39,807 bases of DNA, from assembly GCA_934148535.1 (NCBI GenBank), contig CAKPDF010000012.1:1-39807 (forward strand), written 5' to 3'. The stretch is from an uncultured Bacilli bacterium (GTDB taxonomy: Bacteria; Bacillota_I; Bacilli_A; RF39; UBA660). This document shows, piece by piece, positions 8,973 through 17,294 of the stretch (its first letter is position 1; each line of letters begins with the position of its first letter). The position numbers were made by a program, and so were the translations under genes. Below the pieces are notes generated by a model that saw nothing but the letters and a program-made list of their open reading frames with translations, searched no databases and was not told where the DNA came from.

Positions 8973-9607
8973 TGAAAGTAGCAGCATCAATCTTATCAGC
9001 AAAAGACAGAATTATTTGTATAAAAAAATTAAATAGAACTAATTTAGATTATTTTCACATAGATGTAATGGATGGGGAGTTTGTAAATAATTATCAAATG
9101 CCACCAAGAGAAGTAAGAGAGATAACTTCTTATGCAAAGAAGCCTCTTGATATTCATCTTATGGTGGAAAATCCTATTGAGTACATTGAAGAATTACAAA
9201 ATTTAAATGTAGAATATATTACATTTCATATCGAAGTATTACATAATATTGAAGAATTAATCAATAAGTGTAAAGAATTAAATTATAAAGTTGGTCTTGC
9301 TATAAAACCTAATACAAATATAAATGAATTAAAGCCTTATTTAAAATATATAGATTTAATTTTAGTAATGAGTGTAGAGCCAGGATTTGGAGGTCAAAAA
9401 TTTATTGAAAATACTATTGCTAGGATAGAAAAAATAAGAAAAATGCTTATTAAAAACAAATGTGAAAATATTTTAATTGAAGTAGACGGCGGTATAAATG
9501 ATACAAATATAAAATCTTTAATTGATGCTAAAGTAGATATTGCAGTAAGTGGTTCGTATATAGTAAACAGTTCTAATTATCAGAATCAAATAGATACCTT
9601 AAGGTAA
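8972..9607 (+). CDS. rpe: ribulose-phosphate 3-epimerase
   Basis: A 211-residue TIM-barrel enzyme interconverting ribulose 5-phosphate and xylulose 5-phosphate in the pentose phosphate pathway. Family signatures: ASILSAKD at the start, HIDVMDGEFV with the metal-binding His and Asp, HLMVENP, VMSVEPGFGGQKF, and EVDGGINDTN with the catalytic Asp. It overlaps the rsgA stop and is the last gene of the rlmN operon as in Bacillus. Confidence 0.94.
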   Translation: MKVAASILSAKDRIICIKKLNRTNLDYFHIDVMDGEFVNNYQMPPREVREITSYAKKPLDIHLMVENPIEYIEELQNLNVEYITFHIEVLHNIEELINKCKELNYKVGLAIKPNTNINELKPYLKYIDLILVMSVEPGFGGQKFIENTIARIEKIRKMLIKNKCENILIEVDGGINDTNIKSLIDAKVDIAVSGSYIVNSSNYQNQIDTLR

Positions 9608-9700
9608 TTTATGCATTTACAATACATAATATATATTTTGTACTTTACATATATAATAAATATATTAAAATGTAAATCTAAAATTTTAAAAATCAAATAA

Positions 9701-9729
9701 TTGACTTTTGTATAAAACTTTGCTATCAT
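9701..9729 (+). promoter_or_regulatory. promoter of the sipW-type operon
   Basis: TTGACT (9701-9706), 17 nt, and TATCAT (9724-9729) with a TGn extension, 29 bases before the ATG at 9758. Its quality suggests a separate transcript for the surface-protein operon. Confidence 0.65.
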
Positions 9730-9757
9730 TATATTAGAAAAATAAGGAGGTATTCCT

Positions 9758-10642
9758 ATGAACGATAACAATATTGAAGAATATAAAAAAGAAGAAGAGA
9801 AAATGCGAAAAAAAAGTAATACATTTAATTTAGTAATAGGTTTAGCGACACTTTTGATAGCAATATTAGGCGCAACATTTGCATATTTCACTATGACAAA
9901 TGGTAGTAAAGAAAATGAAATAGCTGTTCGATCATCATACGTAAGTATTTCTTATGATGGAGGAACTAAAGTAGAAGCAGATGATTTGATTCCTACAAAT
10001 GAAAATGTAATGTTATGGGCTTATCAAGATAGAGCAAATGAAAAATTTACAGATGCTTTAGAAGAAGAACACAGTCTGCAATGTATTGATAGTAAAAATA
10101 GAAAAGTATGTTATGTATATCAATTTACAGTAAGAAGTGATGGTGAAGGTGAGACTACAAACATTACAGGCATAATTACAGTAAATCAAAATGAATTTAT
10201 AGAGCAATTTAAAAATTCAGAAGGTGAAGTAACAGAAACAAAATCCGGATTAAGTTATATGGTTTTTGAGTTAACTGGTGATGATGAGGCAAAAACCTAT
10301 ACTAAAGTAAGTGCTAGTCAAACTGCTTCAACTAATCAAAAAGATATAGATAAATTTGGTGAAAATAATGATGAATATAAATTTGTAAGATTTGGTTTGC
10401 CAACTCAAGAAAAACAAGATGATGAAACGGTAACAACCAAATCAGTTGATAACTATTTATTTGGCGCTGATGGACATATAGATATTACAAATGGTGTGGA
10501 TCATGTTTATCAAATAGTAATATGGTTACATGATGATAATTTTGATCAGAACAGGGAACAAGCAAAAAATTTCTCTGGAACTATAAAAATAAATGTTAAA
10601 AGTGATGATAATACAGAAAATATAACTGGTACAAGAGATTAG
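9758..10642 (+). CDS. exported protein with SipW-type signal segment (TasA/CalY-like)
   Basis: A 294-residue protein with a 23-residue charged head, a hydrophobic segment at 24-45 ending in GATFAYFTM, and an acidic extracellular part. A hydrophobic core followed by GAT-A-Y/F is the pattern of TasA/CalY-family substrates cut by SipW signal peptidases, and a SipW-type peptidase is encoded two genes downstream. The mature part has a Cys pair (CIDSKNRKVC) and a YQIVIWLHDDN stretch near the end that recurs in the neighbouring exported proteins as QIWLEE, LLVWVNE and IGVWISE, so all share a beta domain. Function, for example matrix fibre, pilus-like or adhesin, is not shown. Confidence 0.75.
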   Translation: MNDNNIEEYKKEEEKMRKKSNTFNLVIGLATLLIAILGATFAYFTMTNGSKENEIAVRSSYVSISYDGGTKVEADDLIPTNENVMLWAYQDRANEKFTDALEEEHSLQCIDSKNRKVCYVYQFTVRSDGEGETTNITGIITVNQNEFIEQFKNSEGEVTETKSGLSYMVFELTGDDEAKTYTKVSASQTASTNQKDIDKFGENNDEYKFVRFGLPTQEKQDDETVTTKSVDNYLFGADGHIDITNGVDHVYQIVIWLHDDNFDQNREQAKNFSGTIKINVKSDDNTENITGTRD

Positions 10643-10667
10643 AGTATCATAATTAAATTTTATAAAG

Positions 10668-10695
10668 AAAGTAATTAATATTGCTTTTTTTTTCT
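10668..10695 (+). terminator. possible terminator or attenuator between two exported-protein genes
   Basis: AAAGTAAT pairs with ATTGCTTT (one G-U) around TAAT and runs into a long T tract. It would lower expression of downstream genes relative to the first protein, giving more of the 9758 product. Confidence 0.65.
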
Positions 10696-10726
10696 TTTTT
10701 TGATAATATTATAATAGGTGATAGTA

Positions 10727-11284
10727 ATGAATGATACTACTGAAAATAAAAAAAATATTTTTTACACTGCGATGCTTGTATTGACATTGATTATTACAAT
10801 AATAGGAACAGTATATGCATTAGGAATATTAGTAAGAAGTCAAGAAGAAGGAAGTAGTGCTGTATATACTGGGACGCTATCAATTGACTATGAGAAAGGA
10901 AGAGAAGTGTATTGCAGTTTGATGCCTATATATACACCACAAGATGTAGATACATTTGGAGCCTACACAAATACATTTAGTATAACAAGTGATGGTACAT
11001 TAAATTCAGTAGTAACAATTGAATTAGAAATAAATAAAAATGAATTTCCAAATGGATATATAAAATATGCATTATATAATGAACAAAAAGAGATGCTATC
11101 ACATGGAAATTTAGATGGAACAAATAAAGTTAATTTAGCAAAAAATGTATTAATTAAAACAGGAGAAACTGCTACATATACATTACAAATTTGGTTAGAA
11201 GAATTAAATGAAGATCAAACAAAATATATGAAAAAATATATAACTGGTAAAATAAATGTAGATGCTATTCAAGAAAGAGAATAA
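10727..11284 (+). CDS. exported protein with SipW-type signal segment
   Basis: A 185-residue protein. The ATG at 10727 is chosen because AGGTGA lies 5 nt upstream; an in-frame GTG at 10718 overlaps that ribosome site. A membrane/signal segment covers about residues 10-36 (MLVLTLIITIIGTVYALGIL). The mature part includes the TFSITSDGTLNSVVTIELEI beta strands and YTLQIWLEELNEDQ, the same closing motif as its neighbours. It probably is a minor partner of the 9758 protein, in the same sense as the accessory subunit in tapA-sipW-tasA operons; that is inference from context. Confidence 0.7.
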   Translation: MNDTTENKKNIFYTAMLVLTLIITIIGTVYALGILVRSQEEGSSAVYTGTLSIDYEKGREVYCSLMPIYTPQDVDTFGAYTNTFSITSDGTLNSVVTIELEINKNEFPNGYIKYALYNEQKEMLSHGNLDGTNKVNLAKNVLIKTGETATYTLQIWLEELNEDQTKYMKKYITGKINVDAIQERE

Positions 11285-11296
11285 GAGGTGTGTAAA

Positions 11297-12661
11297 ATGG
11301 AGGAAAAAGAAAAAAATAGTACTAGTGAAGAGTTAAATACTAATAATTTATTTGCATTAGCCTCACAAGAAATAGAAGAGGAAAAAAGAAAAGAAAATTT
11401 AGAAAATAATAAAATTGAAGAGGATAGTGATAAAACCTCTCTTGAAGATTTATTTAAAATTGAAAAGTTGAGCAAAGATAATGAAAATATTGATAATAAT
11501 TTCAGTTCAATATTAAATGACAATCAAGATATAGAACAAAAAGAAGAAAACAATGAATCAGGAAATAATACTGAAATTAATCCATTCTTGAGTATAACTC
11601 CAGATAATAAAGATACAGAACCAAAAGAAGAAAGTATTGAATCAGAAAATAATACTGAAGTAAATCCCTTCTTGAATGTAACTTCAGATAACAAAGATAC
11701 AGAATCAAAAGAAGAAAGTACTGAATCAGTAGATAATACTGAAATTAATCCATTCTTGAATGTAACTTCAGATAACAAAGATACAGAATCAAAAGAAGAA
11801 AGTATTGAATCAGAAAATAATACTGAAGTAAATCCATTCTTGAGTATAACTCCAGATAACAAAGATACAAAATCAAAAGAAGAAAGCACTGAATCAGTAG
11901 ATAATACTGAAGAAAATCCATTTTTTGCAGGACAAGATACTAGTATTAATGATAATAATATAGAAAATCCATTTTTTAGAAAAAATAACATTCAATTAAA
12001 TGAAAAAAATATTCACACTAATAATCAAAAAATTGATCTTAGTAATATACCTCATTATGATGTAAAAATTCAAAAGAAAAAACCAAAGAAAATGAAAATG
12101 ATTTTGGGAGTATTATCATATGCAATATTTATTTGGTTATTATTAATTGGAATAGCATTATTAATATATGTTGGTAATGTTAAAATAAAAGAGATGAAAG
12201 GAGACTATACTCCTCCTAAATATAATGCTTATGTTGTTTTAACAGGTAGTATGTTACCAAAAATAAAAGTAGAAGATGTTGTCGTAACTAAAAAAATAGA
12301 AGCAAAAGATTTAAAAGAAGGAGACATAATAACCTTTGCATCATCAGATGAAAGATATGCTGGAACAATTATAACCCATAGAATAAAGAAAAAGTATTAT
12401 GATAGTACTACAGGAAAATATACATTTCAATCCCAAGGAGATAATAATAATGTTGCAGATAATGCTTTAGTAGAAGAACAAAATATTTATGGTAAGGTAA
12501 TATTAAAAATACCTAAGTTAGGTTATTTACAATTATTCTTAGCATCTAAAGGTGGTTGGATTTTAGTAATATTAATTCCTTGTGCTGTAGTAGTTTCATT
12601 TGATATTGTAAAACTATTTAAGATGATGGCACAAAAAAGGAAATTTAAAATCGTAAAGTAG
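11297..12661 (+). CDS. sipW: SipW-type signal peptidase with long repeat-containing N-terminal extension
   Basis: A 454-residue protein; ATG 11297 follows AGAGGTG by 6 nt. The C-terminal half is a signal peptidase of the ER/SipW class: membrane segment at about 268-291, LTGSMLPKIKVED with catalytic S318, and THRIK with H361 replacing the lysine of LepB-type enzymes, then GDNN, then a second membrane segment at about 419-437. The first 265 residues are a very acidic, probably disordered cytoplasmic extension containing four 28-residue repeats starting NPFL plus two NPFF copies. SipW enzymes are usually near 190 residues, so the extension is unusual. It should process the exported proteins of this operon and possibly those at 20397 and 21193. 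Confidence 0.85.
   Translation: MEEKEKNSTSEELNTNNLFALASQEIEEEKRKENLENNKIEEDSDKTSLEDLFKIEKLSKDNENIDNNFSSILNDNQDIEQKEENNESGNNTEINPFLSITPDNKDTEPKEESIESENNTEVNPFLNVTSDNKDTESKEESTESVDNTEINPFLNVTSDNKDTESKEESIESENNTEVNPFLSITPDNKDTKSKEESTESVDNTEENPFFAGQDTSINDNNIENPFFRKNNIQLNEKNIHTNNQKIDLSNIPHYDVKIQKKKPKKMKMILGVLSYAIFIWLLLIGIALLIYVGNVKIKEMKGDYTPPKYNAYVVLTGSMLPKIKVEDVVVTKKIEAKDLKEGDIITFASSDERYAGTIITHRIKKKYYDSTTGKYTFQSQGDNNNVADNALVEEQNIYGKVILKIPKLGYLQLFLASKGGWILVILIPCAVVVSFDIVKLFKMMAQKRKFKIVK
11579..11914 (+). repeat. four tandem 84-bp coding repeats in the sipW-type gene
   Basis: Units begin at 11579, 11663, 11747 and 11831, each encoding NPFL, a short hydrophobic tail, PDNKDT or SDNKDT, and an acidic EES...TE tract. 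Two further NPFF copies follow, at 11915 and near 11960. Nucleotide identity between units is high, so copy number could change by recombination without breaking the frame. Confidence 0.85.
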
Positions 12662-12671
12662 GATTGATAAA

Positions 12672-14537
12672 ATGAAGACTAATTTATTTAAAGTAAGAGA
12701 AATAAAAAAAGATAAAATTGTTGTAGAAGAAGAACAATTAAAACATCCATTTCTCTTCTTTTTTAAAAAACATGTAAAGCTTCTAACAATATTAATGTCA
12801 ATAATTGGTATTTCTACAATAGCTGGGGTTTTAGGAATAACCATAAGCTTAATAGGAAATACTGGTGACTTTGATATTACTTATATTAGTGGCAGTGATA
12901 AAATAAATTCAAATGATGCTAATGACGATGAAGTAGAAAAAGAGCTTTTAGGTGATATTGCTATCAAAGATGGAGTAGTATTAGTAACAAAAAAGTTTAT
13001 AACCAAAAAAGGTGATGTTGTTACGTATTATTCAGATGGTACATCACTAATTGTAACTAGTAAAGGAAAAATTAAAAGGGTTGTAGCTCGTAAAGATGGT
13101 AGTTATGGTATTGATGAGAATGGTAAGATAGATCCAAATACTGTAGTAAAAATAGTTACGTCTACAACGAATACTTTAGATGATGGTACAGTAATAACAT
13201 ATTATTCAGATGGATCTGCTGAAATAACTAAAGATAAATTAACTATATTTATTAGAGATAGTAAAAATATAAAGTTTGATTTAAATTCAACTAACCAAAT
13301 ATTTAATTCAGTAGCGTCAAGTGGAGTTTCTTTGCCAAAAGAAAATAATAAGTTAGGTGGTTATAAATATACAGAGTTTTTAGATGGAACAATATTGATT
13401 GAAAAAGAAAATGAAAAATACATTGTTCATAATAAAGAAGATGTCAATTTGACAAAAGATGGCTTTACATTTCAAAATAATAATGGTCAAACTATAAAGT
13501 ACACAAAAACTTATGATGATGGTAATATTATTGATTATTACAATGATGGTTCCGCTATAATAACCGATCAAAATGGTAATAAAATATCAGTTAGAAAAAG
13601 TGGAGATATAAATATAGTTGATAATAAAGTATTTGAAATATATCCTAGTAAAGTTGCTTATGCTACTAGTAAAGTAACTTCTCCAGATGGAAAGACAATT
13701 ACATATTATGATAATGCAGCAGCAGTAATAAAAAAAAGTGATGGTACAAAAGAATATATTGAAGATAATAGTCAAATTAAATACGATTCAAGCAAAAATA
13801 TATCTAGTATTCCGAATAATAAATCAAATCAAGACATTCAGAAAACTTTACCAGATGGAACTCAAATAACATCATTTGATAATGATAAAGTACAAGTTAT
13901 AGAGCCAAATGGTACAGATTATATAGTTAATAAAGATGATTTAAAGTATGATATTTCTGGAAATATAGAAAAACCAACAATTCCAAACAAACCTAAACCA
14001 TCTGATAGTAAAACTTCTAAAGTTACATCTTCACAAGTAATAAGTTCTGAAACTAATTCAGCAACATCAGGATCAGGCACTGGTTATGGATCGGGAGTAT
14101 TGCCAGATGGTGACTTAGATATGACAGAGGCAAAAAATGAATGGAATTATAGTAAATCATTAGAGACAAGTGATTTTAAGATTACAAATAAAAACAAGCA
14201 TGCTAAAAAATTTAGAATTGTTATTGAAGAAGTAGAGGATTATTCAAAATTCAATGTAACATCAATGAAAACACAAGCTCACGAAGCAGCATATTATGTA
14301 AATTATAGGGCTACATTTGGTAATACTATAACTTCTGCTACTCGATTATCTGATGTAAAAGATAAAAACGACAAAGATAAAAATACATATGTAATCTATG
14401 AAGGAATATTAGGAGCAAAATCTGAATTAAGAGTAAGTGTAGTTTTATATATTGATTACGAGCCACTAGACAATAGTTTTCAGAATAAAGCATTTATTGG
14501 TACCATAAAACTATATTACTTAGAAGATGTTGAATAG
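12672..14537 (+). CDS. large exported repeat protein of the sipW operon
   Basis: A 621-residue protein with a basic N-terminus, a membrane segment at 37-62 and a long extracellular part. At least five imperfect repeats carry a DG-(I/V)-TYYSDGS-A-I pattern (TYYSDGTSLI, TYYSDGSAEI, DYYNDGSAII, TYYDNAAAVI, TSFDNDKVQV), spaced about 60-100 residues apart and resembling beta-strand stalk repeats. After a Ser/Thr/Gly-rich linker at about 440-480, the last 140 residues (SLETSDFKITNKNKHAKKFR onward) look like a TasA/CalY-type domain. It starts 10 nt after the peptidase gene. It could be a stalk, adhesin or fibre anchor; the function is unknown. Confidence 0.7.
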   Translation: MKTNLFKVREIKKDKIVVEEEQLKHPFLFFFKKHVKLLTILMSIIGISTIAGVLGITISLIGNTGDFDITYISGSDKINSNDANDDEVEKELLGDIAIKDGVVLVTKKFITKKGDVVTYYSDGTSLIVTSKGKIKRVVARKDGSYGIDENGKIDPNTVVKIVTSTTNTLDDGTVITYYSDGSAEITKDKLTIFIRDSKNIKFDLNSTNQIFNSVASSGVSLPKENNKLGGYKYTEFLDGTILIEKENEKYIVHNKEDVNLTKDGFTFQNNNGQTIKYTKTYDDGNIIDYYNDGSAIITDQNGNKISVRKSGDINIVDNKVFEIYPSKVAYATSKVTSPDGKTITYYDNAAAVIKKSDGTKEYIEDNSQIKYDSSKNISSIPNNKSNQDIQKTLPDGTQITSFDNDKVQVIEPNGTDYIVNKDDLKYDISGNIEKPTIPNKPKPSDSKTSKVTSSQVISSETNSATSGSGTGYGSGVLPDGDLDMTEAKNEWNYSKSLETSDFKITNKNKHAKKFRIVIEEVEDYSKFNVTSMKTQAHEAAYYVNYRATFGNTITSATRLSDVKDKNDKDKNTYVIYEGILGAKSELRVSVVLYIDYEPLDNSFQNKAFIGTIKLYYLEDVE

Positions 14538-14563
14538 AATTACTAACAAGTAGTTCTTTTTTT
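14536..14563 (+). terminator. terminator of the sipW-type operon
   Basis: AGAATTAC / GTAGTTCT (8 bp, one G-U) with loop TAACAA, followed by seven T. The stem begins at the stop codon. Confidence 0.75.
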
Positions 14564-14590
14564 CTTTATGTGTGTTACAATACATCCAAA

Positions 14591-14620
14591 CAAAAAATAC
14601 ATCCCAAATAAGGATGTATT
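14591..14620 (-). terminator. rpmB terminator
   Basis: On the minus strand AATACATCC / GGATGTATT (9 bp) is followed by a T run. It faces the operon terminator at 14536, giving a convergent pair. Confidence 0.8.
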
Positions 14621-14639
14621 TCTAAATCTATAAAATCAA

Positions 14640-14807
14640 CTAAGCAGCATTCTTTAAAGCTCTTGCTTCTCTAGCGCTAGTTCTATATTTTTTACCATCT
14701 ATTGTTATAGTTTGTAAATTAACTTTTTGAGTTCTCTTTGTAACTTTTAAACAATTAGGTCTATTGTTAGCAGATCTAGTTTTTTTACTTGTTATTTTCT
14801 TTGCCAT
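14640..14807 (-). CDS. rpmB: 50S ribosomal protein L28
   Basis: A 55-residue basic protein. The ATG at 14807 follows GAGGAGGG at a good distance; a longer in-frame start at 14834 would pass through the ribosome site and is rejected. SKKTRSANNRP, TKRTQKVNLQ and the C-terminal SAREARALKN match L28. The N-terminus lacks the Cys of the usual RKCxxTG start, so this is a short, zinc-free-looking form. Confidence 0.88.
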   Translation of the reverse strand: MAKKITSKKTRSANNRPNCLKVTKRTQKVNLQTITIDGKKYRTSAREARALKNAA

Positions 14808-14892
14808 AATTATTCCCTCCTCAAAACATCGCATATTAACTTTATCATAAAAATTGCTTTAAGTCAAATATTTTGGGTATTTTTTCTAAAAA

Positions 14893-15591
14893 TCATTCAA
14901 TGTAGTTCTTATTTTTAATAAATTCCCTAAGTAATTTTGTAGTAGCGCGCTTTTCTATTCTAGAAACATAACTTCTTGATATCCCCATATCTTTAGCAAT
15001 TTCCTTTTGAGTTTTTTCATCATTATTATCAAGTCCATATCTATAAGTTATTATTTCTTTTTCTCTTGGAGTTAAAATATTCAAATATTTTTTTAATAAA
15101 ACTATATTATCCTTAAGATAAATATCCTCAAGAAAATCTGGATCTGGTGTTTTTAAAACATCTAAAATTGTAACCTCATTTCCTTCTTTATCATAACTAA
15201 TTCCATCATATATACTAACATTCTTACTATTCTTCTTATCACCTCTGAAATACATTAATATTTCGTTTTCAGCGCATTTAGCAATGTAAGTAGTAAGCTT
15301 AACATTTTTATTAGTTGAATAAGTATCTATTCCCTTAATTAATCCAACAGTGCCTATCCCAATAAGATCATCAACATCATTAACGTTAGATTCAAATTTT
15401 TTAACTATATGCGCTACTAATCTTAAATTATGTAATATTAATTTATCCCTAGCATCTTTATCCCCAGCTTTCATTTTTTTTAAACATTCTTCCTCTTCTT
15501 TATTACTCATAGGATCAGGAAACACATTATTAGAGTAACTTCCACATAAGAATAGATTATTAATAATTATATTTAAAATACTTCCAAACAA
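14893..15591 (-). CDS. sigK: sporulation sigma factor SigK, mother-cell specific
   Basis: A 232-residue sigma-70-family protein close to Bacillus pro-SigK: a hydrophobic ~20-residue pro-sequence, then NNVFPDPMSNKEEEECLKKM, the region-2 block HNLRLVAHIVKKFE and DDLIGIGTVGLIKGI, the DKEGNEVTILDVL linker, and the region-4 helix-turn-helix QKEIAKDMGISRSYVSRIEK. TTG 15591 is preferred because AGGTGA ends 5 nt before it; GTG 15600 overlaps that site. The gene is intact, with no skin-type interruption. SigK drives late mother-cell transcription for cortex and coat. The pro-sequence implies activation by a SpoIVFB-type protease. Confidence 0.92.
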   Translation of the reverse strand: MFGSILNIIINNLFLCGSYSNNVFPDPMSNKEEEECLKKMKAGDKDARDKLILHNLRLVAHIVKKFESNVNDVDDLIGIGTVGLIKGIDTYSTNKNVKLTTYIAKCAENEILMYFRGDKKNSKNVSIYDGISYDKEGNEVTILDVLKTPDPDFLEDIYLKDNIVLLKKYLNILTPREKEIITYRYGLDNNDEKTQKEIAKDMGISRSYVSRIEKRATTKLLREFIKNKNYIE

Positions 15592-15682
15592 AATATTCAC
15601 CTCACTACATTATATAAAAAACAATACCATTTATAACTGTCATAATGGTAATTTATATGCATATATATTTCTATAAAATAGA

Positions 15683-15711
15683 TTGATTTGTAAATCCATT
15701 TATGATAAAAT
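15683..15711 (+). promoter_or_regulatory. yqeG-yqeH promoter
   Basis: TTGATT (15683-15688), 17 nt, TAAAAT (15706-15711) with a TGn extension, 36 bases before the yqeG ATG. An inverted repeat TACCATT / AATGGTA at 15625-15650 lies between this promoter and sigK. Confidence 0.6.
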
Positions 15712-15746
15712 TAATTAGTAATTAAATTATCAAAAGGGGAGATAAG

Positions 15747-16271
15747 ATGAAAAAACTAATACCAGATATGTATTGTAAAAGTATCTATGATATAGATTAT
15801 ACAAAATTAAAAGAGAAGAAAATAAAATGCTTATTATTTGATTTAGATAATACATGTGTTCCTTATCCTATTAAAAAACCAACAGAAGAACTATTAAAGT
15901 TATTTAGCAAATTAGAAAGTATGGACTTTAAAGTAATAATATTTTCAAATACCCCAACTAAAAGGTTAGAATATTTTAAAAATAAAAATATAGAAGCAAG
16001 AGGATTTTCTAAAAAGCCTAGTAAAAAGAATTTTATTTTATTAATGAAGCAATATTTTTATCAAAAAAAAGAAGTGTGTATAATAGGAGATCAATTATTT
16101 ACAGATATCTATGGAGGAAATAAAGTAGGAATTCATACTCTTTTAGTAGAACCACTTGGTAATAAAGATTTTATTTTCACAAAAATATTTAGAGGTATAG
16201 AAAAAATAGTATTTAAAAAGATGGAAAAAAAGCAAATCCTAACAAAAGGAGTATATTACTATGAAAGATAA
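15747..16271 (+). CDS. yqeG: YqeG-family HAD phosphatase
   Basis: A 174-residue HAD IIIA-type hydrolase. Motif I is FDLDNTCVPY with the nucleophile Asp, motif II is FSNTP, and the acid motif is GDQLFTDIYGGN. The N-terminal PDMYCKSIYDIDY is typical of YqeG. It usually sits next to YqeH in Bacillota and is related to phosphatidylglycerophosphate phosphatases; the substrate here is not known. The end overlaps yqeH by 11 bases. Confidence 0.88.
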   Translation: MKKLIPDMYCKSIYDIDYTKLKEKKIKCLLFDLDNTCVPYPIKKPTEELLKLFSKLESMDFKVIIFSNTPTKRLEYFKNKNIEARGFSKKPSKKNFILLMKQYFYQKKEVCIIGDQLFTDIYGGNKVGIHTLLVEPLGNKDFIFTKIFRGIEKIVFKKMEKKQILTKGVYYYER

Positions 16272-17238
16272 AAAATGTATAGGTTGTGGAATAACATTAC
16301 AAGATAAAGACGAAAAATCTTTAGGATATGTAAATGATTTATCTAAAGATTATTGTATGAGATGTTTTAAACTAATGCACTATGGAGAATATGAAAAAAA
16401 ATCAATGACAGAAGAATATTATAAAAAAATAATATCATCTATTCCCAAAGATTCCATAGTACTATATATATGCGATATATTATTTATGAATTTAGAACCA
16501 TTAAGAGATTTAAAAAATGTAATCTTAATTCTTACTAAAAGAGATACATTACCTAAATCTGTTAAAGATGAAAAAATTAAAAATTACATCAAAAAAAGAT
16601 ATCCTAATGTAATAGATATAGAAATTGTATCTAGTATAAATAATTATAATATAGATAATTTATATAACAAGATAATATCTTATAATAAAAAAGTTTATTT
16701 TGTAGGATATACAAATTCTGGTAAAAGCACATTACTTAATAAAATAATAAAAAACTATTCAAATATAAATACTAAAATAACTACTAGTATGTATCCCGAA
16801 ACAACTTTAGATAAAATAGAAATAAAATTAGATAATGTAACAATAGTAGATACTCCAGGACTATTAAATAATAATAGTTACTTAAATAATTTAGAAGTAA
16901 ATAGAATAAAAAGGTTTAATATAAAAAAAGAAGTTAAACCTAGAACGTTTCAGATTAATAATAAAGGAAGTATTATAATAGATGATATGATAAGAATAGA
17001 TTATAATACTAAATCATCAAATAGTGTTACTATATATATAAATAATGGAGTAAAAGTAGCAAAAATAAGTGACAAAAATAATATACTAAAACAAGATAAT
17101 AAAATAAGTTTAAAATTATCTAAAGATAAAGATATAGTAATAGATGATATATGCTTCTTAAAGTTTGTAAATAATATTGATATAGATTTATATACTAAAG
17201 ATAAATTAAATGTAAGAGTAAGAGATAACTTAATATAA
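16261..17238 (+). CDS. yqeH: YqeH ribosome-biogenesis GTPase
   Basis: A 325-residue circularly permuted GTPase needed for 30S assembly. The N-terminal zinc finger has two Cys pairs, CIGCG and YCMRC. The permuted G domain carries TKRD (G4), the P-loop GYTNSGKSTLLNKI and DTPGL (G3). It is somewhat shorter than Bacillus YqeH (about 366 residues), mostly in the C-terminal part. It overlaps yqeG and ends at a terminator. Confidence 0.92.
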   Translation: MKDKKCIGCGITLQDKDEKSLGYVNDLSKDYCMRCFKLMHYGEYEKKSMTEEYYKKIISSIPKDSIVLYICDILFMNLEPLRDLKNVILILTKRDTLPKSVKDEKIKNYIKKRYPNVIDIEIVSSINNYNIDNLYNKIISYNKKVYFVGYTNSGKSTLLNKIIKNYSNINTKITTSMYPETTLDKIEIKLDNVTIVDTPGLLNNNSYLNNLEVNRIKRFNIKKEVKPRTFQINNKGSIIIDDMIRIDYNTKSSNSVTIYINNGVKVAKISDKNNILKQDNKISLKLSKDKDIVIDDICFLKFVNNIDIDLYTKDKLNVRVRDNLI

Positions 17239-17247
17239 TAGATTAAT

Positions 17248-17270
17248 AGGACTAAATTAAGTCCTTTTTT
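17248..17270 (+). terminator. yqeGH terminator
   Basis: AGGACT / AGTCCT with loop AAATTA, then TTTTT. Confidence 0.75.
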
Positions 17271-17294
17271 CATATGCTTAAACTAGGTGAGACT

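Noticed and set aside
11524..11991. Long minus-strand ORF opposite the sipW repeat region
   Set aside because: It is the antisense shadow of the 84-bp coding repeats, with no ribosome site and Leu/Ser-rich low-complexity content.
14536..14620. Single bidirectional terminator between the sipW operon and rpmB
   Set aside because: Two separate hairpins exist, each with its T run on only one strand.
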